In this document: positions 34,100-44,445 of the stretch, piece after piece | Position numbering within the stretch: the stretch's first letter is position 1 | How the letters are laid out: each line of letters starts with the position of its first letter | Origin: Poa pratensis | Taxonomy: Eukaryota; Streptophyta; Magnoliopsida; Poales; Poaceae | Reading direction: 5' to 3' | Length of the DNA: 64,000 bases | NCBI GenBank assembly: GCA_947311845.1 | Contig: CAMZMU010000049.1 | Location: 6,161,597-6,225,596, forward strand | Program-made: the position numbers and the translations under genes | Notes under the pieces: generated by a model | The model's database searches: none | What the model was told of the DNA's origin: nothing | The model's input: only the letters and a program-made list of their open reading frames with translations

Positions 34100-35957
34100 G
34101 GATTTAAAGCAAATAATCCATTTATGTTTACGGATGGAACGAAACTAGTAACTGAGGGCACGACATCTTAAGCGTGTTGGTGCCAAATTGGTGCCGACGC
34201 AGCCAGTCAGACATTTTCATGTCGTGAAAGCTGTCGATTCGGACACCGTTGTCGATGTCAGAATTAAAGCCCCAACGCCAACATGCATGCTGAAGCAGTT
34301 CTGTGGACCAAGATTGACTAAATGATAGCCAAATGATGCATCGCCTTCAAGGAGCCTGCAACGAAATGAATAAGAGCATAAGGACTGAAGTGCAAATACG
34401 GTGCTGATTAAGCAGGAGACCAATCCAAAACCGTATTGATTATTTTAGTATGTAGTAATCCAGCTAGGAACGAGCTGTGCTTGATGTGTACGGCCCAATT
34501 AAGCAAACACTGACTGTTGTTGTTTTGCTCCAAGTGTCAACTTCCTGATCACTCAAACTAACTTAACTGCAATGGCCTGCAGGACTTTTATACTAACCTT
34601 TTATTAGGTAGAAAAATACAAAATCTCTTAGCTCGCCAACTGTTTCCACAACAATGTAGGATTTTCATCACCCAAACTCCCATGTTCTGTTTTTTCCCAC
34701 TAGAATTGAAGGAATGGTCTAATTTTTAAAAAAACCTGGCATGTAGATGCTAGAGTAAATCATCTACCTCAGGTTTTTGTAAAAAATCTGTTGATTTGTA
34801 GTCCACATGAAAAAAAAGAATGATGCGCTTTTTTTGGTAAGGAATCACAATAGACTGCTGATTTTCATTGATGAAGGAGAACAGAGTTTAAGTTACAACA
34901 GAAAATAGAGCGAAAACAAGGGAAGAAAAAAAAACTGTACAGGGGAAGCTTCTTCAGGCCTAGGTTACATCAGGGGTTATCAACCACAGTTGAAAGCCTA
35001 GTAGATGGGTAGAATGAGGAGCTGAAAACGTTTTTTCTATAGGTGCTTGGGTTTGTTTTTTCCACAATGACATAAACGTAAAAAAATTATGGAACACAAG
35101 ATCTGAACATAATAATGAGTCGTCTACATGTGAAACTATTTTCGTAAGAATTAAAACAAATTCCCTAGCACCATTCCGAACTATCCTATTTGCCTCAATT
35201 GATTTTCTGACAACAAAAAGGTGTCATGGCCGATTTGCATAAACTGGGTCTGATCAGAAGATGTGCATTTTGTGGTACATAGGTTTAACTGATCTCCAGG
35301 CCCATACAGCTAGAAACTCATCATACGCTCCGCTCACTTCATGCTCATGAATGTATATTATTTTAGATATACCGCAGCTGACAAAATAATAAATCCAAGC
35401 TCCCCTTGAAAGAGAGTGCATGTGTAGGCTCCAAAATTCTCTTTTCTAATGAGCAGTTGGAACAGGGGACACGCGCGTTCTCACCTTGTTGATTTTAAAT
35501 GAAGTGTAGGCTCCGACCGGCCAATCTGCAATGGTTCCTTCTTGTGTATCTTCTCACCACCAGATCACTTCATTTTCTGAAAAACAAGACATAATAAAAT
35601 GAGTCAAACAAAGGAAATTAAGAGGAAATGCTGGGAATGAATCCATTGACAAAGCCATGGATGGCTTGCTATATTCAGGAATTCATGGTCCGGTTCTTCC
35701 TCCAACCGTAAGCATCAATTAAAGATTAAGGCAACAACTCCACAAAAAAGCTAATAGTTAAGACCAAGATAAACACAAACATACAATCAAGGTCAAGGTC
35801 TCTGTGCATGTTGGCACACTGATATAGTAATATCCCTTCCCGTAGTTTATTGCGACTTGCATCTACTTACTTGCAGAGACAAACCTACTTCATATCGATT
35901 TAACCCGGTCTAGTGTGCTGTTTGCATACATGTAACATGAGTAGTTAGCATCCAAAA
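34100..35957. other. Intergenic region upstream of the WAK gene
   Basis: About 1.9 kb, AT-rich, with a T-rich run at about 34828 and an A run at about 34926 that may bound an old retroposed piece. No gene was recognised. The last several hundred bases presumably hold the WAK promoter, but no clear TATA box could be assigned. Confidence 0.45.
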
Positions 35958-38799
35958 ATGCCAGGAACATCAACAGCCCTGCTAGTCTTCAAAGTATGCA
36001 TCTTCTTTCCAGCAGTGGCAACAGCGGCCGGAGCCTCTTACCGGCACTCCATGTCGTTGCCAGGCTGCCCCGACAAGTGCGGCGATGTGCCCATCCCATA
36101 CCCCTTCGGTATTGGGGCGCACTGTGCCGCGATCAACCTGAACAGCTACTTCAACCTCACCTGCAACAGCACGACAGATTCACCGCGGCCAATGGTCTGG
36201 GATCCTGAGGTTAATGTTGAGGTCGCCGACATCTCACTGGAGCACGGTGAGATGCGCGTGCTCAGCCCTGTCAACCACATTTGCTTCACGGAAAACACAA
36301 CATTCACCAAGTTCTTCGGAGTGTATGAGCTGCAGCTCACGCCCTTCCTCCCACCCCCTCGCGCAACCGCTTCACAGTCATCGGCTGCAACACTCTAGGG
36401 CTCATCAGTGGGTACAAGGGCGCCGCGAGCCAATATGTGGCTGGATGCTACTCCTACTGCGAGGGCGTCAACAACACGTCTGACGGCGCGCCATGTGCTG
36501 GGTTGGGCTGCTGTGAAGCTGCCATCCCTGCAAACCTCACCTCCTTCGGGGTTTATTTTTTGATGAACCAGAGCAAGGTATGGGGCTTCAACCCGTGCTT
36601 CTACGCCATGGTGGCCGAGGTTGGGTGGTACAATTTCAAGCAGCAGGACCTCGTTGGTACACTTGGGTTTATTGATGATCGAGCCAAGAGGGGTGTCCTG
36701 TCGTTGCTGATTGGGCCATTAGGAATGGCTCATGCCCACCGACAGGGAAGAACATACCTAAGGACTATGCTTGCATCAGTACAAACAGCTATTGCATGTC
36801 CGCGGAAAATGGTCCAGGGTACTTATGCCAGTGCTACAAAGGATACGAGGGCAATCCATATCTTCTGAATGGCTGTCAAGGTTGATTATTTACTCAATTT
36901 AACTTGTGCAAAATTCCACACATAATGCTTTGAAAAGTGATATAATTTTAAGCCATATCTCAGTGTTAGTTCAACTAGATACACTTTCAGAAATAATTCA
37001 AATGAAGACTCGCCAATAGATGGTTTTTGACATTGACTTTGGTATCAACAGCAATAGAAACCTTAGGACACTCAAATTTGGTTTCCACCACATCTCCACA
37101 AGGAACTGAAAAATTCACGGTGTTCTTTCTGGTACGAATGTAGAGGAAGTTATAAACACCAAGGGTTGTAACATTACATAATGAATTGACTAGTTGGATT
37201 ATTACTTGTTGAATCTGTTGAATCTTTCTTTAGCTGAATGAAAGCAATATAGCGAATTATGTTTGGCTTGAGCATTCTGAGTGGATGTTTCCATTACTGT
37301 CTTCAGACATAGACGAGTGCACACTACGTAAGCAGGATGCCAAATATGGAGATTTGTATCCGTGCAGAAAAGGGGTCTGTCACAACACACTGGGAAGCTA
37401 CTTATGCAAATGCAAGAGAGGAACCAGATCTGATGGTACAAACTCTGGATGCCGGTCTAAGTATTCTTCAGCTGACAAAATGGTCATTGGTAAGCATCAT
37501 TTACTTAAAGATCAGCTGACCTCTATTTCATACTTTTCATCTACATTAAGATGAAATGAATATTCGTGTAAAAGTAAAAAAAAACTCTGAAAACTACTTA
37601 CAAATTCAAATCAAACAAAAAGTAGTGAGTTCCAAATTTGTTAATATCTTGCAGGCCTCAGTATTTCTGCAACAGTGGTGATAGGTTTAGCATGCTTGTT
37701 GCTCATGCAATTACAACGGAGAAAGTACAAGAAGGACAAAGATGAGTATTTCAAACAAAATGGAGGTCTCAAGTTATATGAAGAGATGAGGTCAAGGCAG
37801 GTCGACACAATTCGTATACTTACAGAGAAAGAGATAAAGAGGGCCACTGATAACTACAGCGAAGATCGAGTTATTGGACATGGTGGCCATGGGATGGTCT
37901 ACAGAGGAACTTTAGATGATAAAAAAGAGGTAGCCATAAAGAAGTCGAAGGTAATCAACGATGATTGCAGGGAAGAATTTGTTAATAAGATAATAATCTT
38001 GTCACAAATCAACCACCGGAACATTGTAAGGTTAATAGGCTGTTGTCTGGATGTTGATGTCCCGATGTTGGTCTACGAGTTTGTATCCGGTGGTACTTTA
38101 TCCGAGCTCCTTCACAGTGCTGGTCATAGATCATCAATCCCCTTGGATCTTCACCTGACGACAGCCACACAGTTAGCAGAGGCTCTGGCTTACTTACATT
38201 CATCAACATCTCGCACAATTCTACATGGGGATGTCAAGTCTGGCAACATTCTCTTGGATGATCAATTGAACACAAAGGTTGCCGATTTCGGAGCATCAAC
38301 ACTGAAGTCCATGGATGAAAGTGAGTTCATCAGGTTTGTCCATGGAACACTTGGTTACCTTGACCCAGAGAGCTTCATCAGCCATCGTCTTACGGACAAA
38401 AGTGATGTGTACAGTTTTGGGGTGGTTCTTCTGGAGCTGATGACGCGAAAGAGAGCAATATATATCGACGACATCAACGAAATGGAGTCATTGTCCTATA
38501 GTTTTCCCTTGATGTTTCACCAAAATACCCACCATGCTAATCTGGATTTTGAAATAATAGATGAAGCAGGTATGAGGGTGCTCGAGAACATGGCCGAACT
38601 TGCAGTGCACTGCCTAAGCCCAAGAGGAGAAGACAGACCAACGATGAAGGAAGTTGCAGAGAGCCTAGAGATGGTAAGGAAGCTCCAGTTGCAAACAACC
38701 AATGCTCAAGAAAACAACAGCCGTGCACGTAAGTATGGAGGATCATCGGTCGATATCACATTTGACAAGACAACAGGAGGGACCATCGATATGTCCTAA
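35958..38799 (+). pseudogene. Wall-associated receptor kinase (WAK) gene with two small indels in exon 1
   Basis: Three exons: 35958-36880, 37307-37489 and 37655-38799, with GT-AG introns in phase 1. Exon 1 encodes a signal peptide (MPGTSTALLVFKVCIFFPAV), the GUB_WAK galacturonan-binding domain (CPDKCGDVPIPYPFGIG) and an EGF-like module ([20 protein letters not shown]). Exon 2 is a calcium-binding EGF module (DIDECTLRKQDA, GVCHNTLGSYLCKC). Exon 3 has a membrane segment and a kinase. A 2-bp insertion near 36361 and a 1-bp loss near 36696 shift exon 1 out of frame and back. WAKs link pectin to cytoplasmic signalling and many act in disease resistance. Exons 2 and 3 are clean, so a sequence error in exon 1 is possible. 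Confidence 0.9.
37655..38799 (+). CDS. WAK exon 3: transmembrane segment and Ser/Thr kinase
   Basis: The exon starts with a membrane helix (LSISATVVIGLACLLLMQL) and basic stop-transfer (RRKYKKDK). The kinase has the glycine loop GHGGHGMVY, the lysine in EVAIKKSK, the catalytic loop HGDVKSGNILLDD and the magnesium-binding DFG in KVADFGAS. GTLGYLDPE and DVYSFGVVLLELM follow. The catalytic loop is HGD and not HRD, so it is a non-RD kinase, the type common in innate-immune receptors. The frame is intact to the TAA-type stop after GGTIDMS at 38799. The kinase would phosphorylate cytoplasmic targets at the plasma membrane. Confidence 0.93.
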
Positions 38800-38856
38800 T
38801 TGGTTGAAGATCTTGCAAGATGATGTTTGTATCTAAAGTTAATAGGGTATATGATA

Positions 38857-39109
38857 CTCCCTCCCTCTCAAGTGTAAGGCACCCTTGATTTTCATTGGTC
38901 GTCAACTTGCAGTTTTGACTATGATTTGTACTTATAATATGTTAACAAAATTAGTATAAAGATATATGAAATGATTTTTTTTGCAAGGCAAATGCAATGA
39001 TATAATTCATACATTCCCAATCCATAAAATTTGATGTATATTAATGATCGAAATCGTTCATCATAGACCATGCAAAATAAAGTGTGTCTTACATCTTGGG
39101 ATGGAGGGA
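38857..39109. mobile_element. Stowaway-type MITE
   Basis: The 253-bp element begins CTCCCTCCCTCTCAAGTGTA and its far end reads, inverted, TCCCTCCATCCCAAGATGTA. It is flanked by TA (38855-38856 and 39110-39111). Terminal sequence, size and TA target duplication fit Tc1/mariner-related Stowaway MITEs. It lies just past the WAK stop codon. Confidence 0.82.
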
Positions 39110-39261
39110 TAATCAATCCCACCCACTATTGTAATAAGTTCACCTTTCTGAGCAATGATCCTAGCATTCAAAAGGTCAAAACCCTTGTTTCCAAAGGTCA
39201 AAACAACCGATATGCAGAAAATTACGGAGTATCATCTTTGGTTGTCGTCCCTTTTGACCGA

Positions 39262-39330
39262 GGTTACACATGGGACCATCGATATGGCTGAACTGGTCGA
39301 AGATCTTGCAAGATAATGTTTCTCATTTCG
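39262..39330 (+). repeat. Duplicated 3' end of the WAK gene
   Basis: GGGACCATCGATATG followed by GAAGATCTTGCAAGA and TAATGTTT repeats the WAK stop region at 38781-38830 (substitutions apart). The Stowaway element lies between the copies. It suggests a tail of a second, lost WAK copy. Confidence 0.7.
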
Positions 39331-39667
39331 TTTGCTCATGTAATTATTTCGTTTGTGGTGTGCAACACCAATCCCACCCTGTGTTGTAATAAATTAAACC
39401 TGTTTAGCATACGCCATTACAGGTATGATGTACATAATGTGTGCATAATTTGATCATGTGCATCCATCTAGCTCTTTTTTTGGCTATTTATTTGTTCGTT
39501 CTGGCCATTGAAATGTTCCCATTTGGTTTACGGAGTAACGATCCTAACACTCGATCTGGCGTGCTGCCAGAGAAATCCCTACACACGCCATTGCGGGTAT
39601 GCAACATGTACAGAATAATATAATTTGATCCTGTGTATCCATCTAACTCTTTTTTTGTTGGGTCTGC
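39331..39667. other. Intergenic stretch with small local repeats
   Basis: A segment with GTGCATCCATCTAGCTC (about 39460) recurs at about 39636 and again after the MITE at 40066 (ATCCATCTAACTCTT). No gene seen. Confidence 0.5.
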
Positions 39668-40040
39668 CTAGGGCTCATTCGACTGAGAACTAGCTTAGTT
39701 CTCAGTCGGGTGATGTCATCATCTTCCTCAGCTCCGGCGAGCTTCCCTCCGCAGCCACCACCGGCCTAACCGCCTGCCTCCCCGCCCGCGGCCGGCGCGC
39801 TGCCGTGACGCCTCGCCGCCCCGCCCTGCCCCCATCTCCACCTCCGCCGCCGCCCCGGCCCTCCCTCTAAGCCCACCCCGACTCCGGCGACCCCGCACCC
39901 CTGCACCCCCAGTTAAGTTACTCCTCGCCTCCGCCGCCGTCGCGAGGAAGAAGATGAAGTTGGTACGAATCTTGACGCACTGGTGAACGGCGGATTCTTC
40001 GACTGAGCGCTAAGCAAATTCCCAGTCGATTGAGCCCTAG
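39668..40040. mobile_element. MITE with about 41-bp inverted ends and a GC-rich core
   Basis: The left end CTAGGGCTCATTCGACTGAG pairs with the inverted right end CTAGGGCTCAATCGACTGGG over about 41 bp. The outermost TA on both sides may be a TA target duplication with GGGCTC termini. The core is very rich in C and G with proline-type codons (about 39740-39950) and could be a captured exon. The superfamily is unclear (mariner-like or Harbinger-like). Confidence 0.75.
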
Positions 40041-41735
40041 CAAAATCCTTTTTTGTTTTGCGAAAATATCCATCTAACTCTTGACTCTTGTTTTGGGCTT
40101 CTTTTTTTTTGGCCACAGAAATGTTCCCGATTCTGAACTCTGAAGCTGTATTCAGTTACGCCAAAAATACACTACAGATTTTTTTTTTTGCGGGAACTAC
40201 AGATTTTATTAGTTCCAGAACTGAATCGAAATTTACCTGTGCTATGTGGGGAATGGAGCGCTGTCACATATCCGCTCCGCCGATACAATCGTGGGCCGGC
40301 GGCGCGACGAACTGGTCCAAATTCAGCAGCTCCGTCGCCTACCACCCATCGCCGCGCCGCAAGGACCCCTCCCTCCCTTCCGATACGCGCCGGGTTTCGC
40401 GCGAGGGAGCCAGGGCGACGGAAGCCGAGGCGGCGTACCGGATTAGCCGCGCCGCCCGCGCGCTTGCGGACGTTGCCGAAGCCTCCCGCCATGGCTTCCC
40501 AGCTTCGACTGGCCGGAAGCGGCGACTTGGGGCGACAGACGCTCGCTTGAGCAGCGGAAGGAGCGGAGGAAATCCTGGCCGTATCTTGACTACGAAAGCG
40601 TATTTTTGTTTTCGCTTTCGTCCTTGCTTTAGTTCAAACTTTTTTTTGGAGTTTCTTTAAGTTTTTTAACAAATGGATCATCCTTACTAGACACTGTCCT
40701 TGTTGGCCATCACCTTTGGATCGATAGTTCATCTCCATCGTCTTCAATTGCCACTCCACATCGGTCTGGTCTAGTATGCGAATGTCTAGCTACATCGTGG
40801 CGGTGCCTCGCCACTTGGTGCAATCGCCAATGCCATCGTACATGAAGGTCTACTATTGTGGTGATTCATCGAGGTTTGGTTCTCTACTGGTCTTTTCGTG
40901 TAATTACGGGAAAAGCTATGTCAGTGCAACAATGACGAGTTCCGACACGTCTACCGCAAACAAGTTTGTGTCATATGGGTCTCAATTGCAATCTTATTGG
41001 TCTTTTGTGCGACGTGGCCTCAAAATATAAGGCTATTTTTTTCTTTGAAGAAAGATAGGGCAGATAGTTTTTCAAATATTTAAAATACAATGTATAGAAA
41101 ACATCAGAATATAGCACATGGTGTCCATTGACATAAATAAAAATGCACTTGTTCTATTTTAGTATTTGTTCCCTCAAATAAACTTGATATTCCACGATAA
41201 AAAGATCAAGTGTTTCCTGTTAAAGAAAAGTTGATGTTTAAAGTTGGGGAAAACAATAGAGAACTTTCAGATAGAAACGGAAACGCTGCCTTCATCTTTG
41301 GCCGGTCACCTGTTCTCTTTTGGTGATGCCATGATAATCCAAGCGCCACACGAGCAACAGCGGCACCATCTGCATCTGTCTGCCTGCAGGGACCAGATAG
41401 CAACAGGTGAGCTATGTCTCAGTATGGTGGACCAGCACCAATGTTGGCGTCAGCAGTGTCCATCATAGAGACTACTGGCTTGGCTGGGCCCCTCGCCTGA
41501 TCCGGTGGGCGTCCGTCGTCGCTGCCTTGAGTTAAACCAGATCTGGTCTGGTGTCAACCATTGGCCATTGCTCACCGCCCAACAACTCATCTCTACATAA
41601 CCATTTCACGCCTGGAAGTACCGACGAATCCACAATCTTTTCCTGTTGTCGTACAGTACTAGGTTGGCCTGGATCCACTTCTGCATCACGTCTCCGGATC
41701 GCAATCCGACGGGTACCCGCATTAAATGGGGAGGG
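40041..41735. other. Intergenic region with a GC-rich unassigned stretch
   Basis: 40240-40560 is GC-rich with overlapping frames of 100-190 codons on both strands but no motif. 40776-41030 holds an unassigned 84-codon frame (MRMSSYIVAVPRHL). A 13-bp insertion with T run at 40183-40195 is flanked by ACTACAGATTTT repeats. No gene is supported. Confidence 0.35.
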
Positions 41736-42245
41736 TAAGGATGGCAAATTTATCCATGGGTACGGGTATCCGCGGGAAATTATTTTATACCCATGGGTAG
41801 TATCCATACCCTACCCGTTAAGTCGTGGCTAGGGTATGGGGATAACCTCATACCCGTGGGTATATCCATACCTTGCCCGTTTATATAGCTTTCCCATGGA
41901 GTTCCAATATTCATTCTCGTGAGTTTGTGAACCTATGTTAAATTTATTATCAATTTTCCATTTGAGTTGAGATAATTGTCATGTACTCAAATATATGTTA
42001 TTGAGTTGAGATAAATGTTTTTTTATCAATTGTGTTATCGATGAATGTAAAATTATGTATAACTTGTGTACTATTTAATCTACTAATTGGGTACCCAACG
42101 GGTATGGGTACCCGTCGGGTATGGGTACGGGTAAAGTTTCATACCCATGGGTACGGGTATGGGTAGAGTTTTGTACTCATTGACTATTCGGGTATGGGTA
42201 TGGTATTGCTCTACCCGCCCTATACCCTACCCATTGCCATCCTTA
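41736..42245. mobile_element. hAT-type MITE
   Basis: Ends TAAGGATGGCAA and TTGCCATCCTTA are exact inverted repeats. The flanking eight bases GGGGAGGG (41728-41735) and GAGGAGGG (42246-42253) match at seven of eight positions, as an aged 8-bp hAT target duplication. Both halves are rich in GGGTATGGGTA / CCCATACCC, giving long imperfect inverted repeats. It is inserted in an older element with similar repeats. Confidence 0.82.
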
Positions 42246-42547
42246 GAGGAGGGTATGGTGGAAAAAAAATCCATGGGTATGCTTAACGGGGAAATTCCAA
42301 ACCCGTCGGGTCTGGCGGGGCGGGTATGGGGTGCCAAACCCGTCCCGTTAACCCGCATACCCGGCGTCCCCACCTGTCAGTGAGTACAAAAGAGGAGGCG
42401 AGGAGGAAACCCTAGTTTCCCAAGTCCCCAGCCGGCCATTCTCACTGCCTCGATTCTTTATCCCCTCCATTCCTCCCCACCCCGAAGACCCCGCCTGCGT
42501 CCCCCAGCCCCAACGTCGCCGCCGCCTGCGCGTCCCCTGTTCCCCAG

Positions 42548-42722
42548 CCCCGACGCCTCGGTGCGCCGCCGCCTCCAGCGCCCCTGTTCCCCCGCCCCGA
42601 CGCCTCGGTGCGCCGCCGCCTCCTGCGCCTCCGTGCGCCGCCCCGCCCCTCCTGCGCCTCCGTGCGCCGCCGCCTCCTGCGCCTCGGTGCGCCGCCCCGC
42701 CCCTCCTGCGCGCGCCACCGCC
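42548..42722. repeat. GC-rich tandem repeat
   Basis: Imperfect repeats built on GTGCGCCGCCGCCTCC and CGCCCCTCCTGCGCCTC. The unit is of mixed length, roughly 30-50 bp. It would give alanine- or proline-rich peptides in any frame and is more likely non-coding. Confidence 0.75.
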
Positions 42723-43019
42723 TCCTGTGCTATCCAGACGAGGGGATCAACTCTCTCGACTAGCCTGCTGATTTCAGAGATGTGTGCTAATTAGAGATGT
42801 TTGTAGCTGTAGTTTAGATTTCAGAGATGTTTTTTAGATGTATTGCAGCAGAATAGTTGTTGTTTTTGTAGATGGTAGGCTTGTTGATTTTAGATGATTC
42901 ATACTAGAATAGCTGCTGTTTATATTTTAGATGATTTGGCTTGTTCGTTCAGAGAATCAGAGATGTGTAGCTGTTGTTTATATTGATATATTGCAGCAGA
43001 ATAAATTGCAGCTAAGACG

Positions 43020-43798
43020 TGAAGCAAACACACCGACCCTCTCCCGTTCCCCACCTAAACAGTGTTCGGGAGGCGATTTTTGGGCGAACCCGTGCGTTCC
43101 AGCTCGCCGGCGGCGACCCGTCCGATTCCTCGCCCTCCGCGGCCGCTCCGGCGGCGGGAGGACGGGGGATCGACGGATCCCGCCGTGTACATAGACTAGG
43201 GGTGCGTGGGTTGCCTGCCGGCGGCGCTTTGGAGTTGGAGGCGTGGCCGGAGAGGCTTTTGGCGGCGGCGGTTCCTCTCTGTTCTCGCTGCTCCGGTGGA
43301 GGGCCTGGGCAGATCTGCCGTCCTGGGCGTGGCCGCTGCTCTCCGGAGCCGTGATGTGCTCTTCCTCGAGCTGGTGGCCATGGTGGTGGCGCCAGTTCTA
43401 GATCTAGGGTTTCGGCAGCTTCCACTTCGTTGGAGGCTGGTGCTTTTGCTTAATTTCGCTGGGAGGTTGCAGGTGCAGCGTTCTCCTTCGTCGGTGTTCC
43501 TGGTGGGCTTGCGGAAGATGGGTGGTGCCGTCATCTCCGTCTCCGGCGCGAGGCGACGATGGTGGTTTGGCGGCGGCTCAGCGCCGATGCTCGTTCAGCG
43601 GCAAGATTCCGGCGCCTGCGTCGGATGGATCAAGCGGCGTTCTCAACAAGGTTGGCTGAGCTTCTTCCTTCGATGTGTGGTGTGCGTGGTGGTGCCAGGG
43701 TCGCTGTCTGTGGCGAGGCCTGCGTTTGTGTTCGTGCGTGTGTACTCTTTCTCTGCTTGATCTTGTACACGACTCCCTTTCAAAAAAAAAAAAAAAAA
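43020..43798 (+). mobile_element. GC-rich poly-A retroposon, copy 1
   Basis: A 779-bp insert ending in a run of A (43782-43799) and flanked by 15-bp repeats ATTGCAGCTAAGACG (43005-43019) and ATTGCAGCTTAGGTG (43799-43813), 12 of 15 alike. It begins TGAAGCAAACACACC and shares its whole length with 49341-50169. GC content is high up to the last 60 bp. Open frames exist (184 codons from 43206) but the frame is not the same in the two copies, so it is probably non-coding. Long for a SINE, it may be a LINE-mobilised transcript family. Confidence 0.82.
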
Positions 43799-43999
43799 AT
43801 TGCAGCTTAGGTGATTCATTTCATGCGGCAGCTTGGCGGGTACCCGTCGGGTCCCGTAAACCCGGCGGGTGACGGGTATGGTGGAAATCTGTACCCGCCA
43901 GCGGGTATGGTGGCGGGAGCGGGTAGAAGGGGCGGGTGCGGGTATGGGGGTGCCAAACCCGCACCCGAACCCGGCGGGTGCCATCCGTTCACGTCCACC

Positions 44000-44445
44000 T
44001 CAGTTATGTTTTACTACGAACGAGGCAAAAAAAAAACCTTTGCAATGAACTGTTCTTCGAGGACCTGAAAAGATCATTCCCAGATTTGTAGTGAGAGAGA
44101 GTGCTTCATTAGCTCCTGCACAATGTATTGTTTTCATCGAAAAAAAGACATGTTCCAGAGGACAAAAGCGAAAGGTTGGAGGAATCGATTCCCATCTTTG
44201 ATGCACCATAAAAAAGCCATTCATTCATAATCAATATTTCATAATCAGTAATTGTGGGGGGGGGGCAAGGCCAGCAAAGTTAGATCTACAGCTACTGCTA
44301 CTGCAAAAACCAACTCCTAAATCAGGCTACATCAGACAATCATCTCTACATGAGCAACCCAAGCCTCCAGCACCATTCCAACCAATCAACAATAATCAAT
44401 CATCAGGATCTATACACAACACAAACATATCTACTGGATCATGCC
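44000..44445. other. Region downstream of the USP-kinase gene
   Basis: Probably includes the 3' UTR of the minus-strand kinase gene. It has a G run of 10 at about 44255-44266 and no gene of its own. Confidence 0.45.

Larger units (their letters stand above)
41694..43990. mobile_element. Older hAT-like element hosting nested insertions
   Basis: Left sequence GGATCGCAATCCGACGGGTAC and right sequence GGCGGGTGCCATCC are near-inverted copies of the same GGATGGCA...CGGGTACCCG type of end as the nested MITE. Inside are the MITE (41736-42245), a GC-rich tandem repeat, an AAACCCTAG leader-like start (42407) and a poly-A retroposon (43020-43798). No transposase was recognised and no 8-bp target duplication was found. 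Confidence 0.4.
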
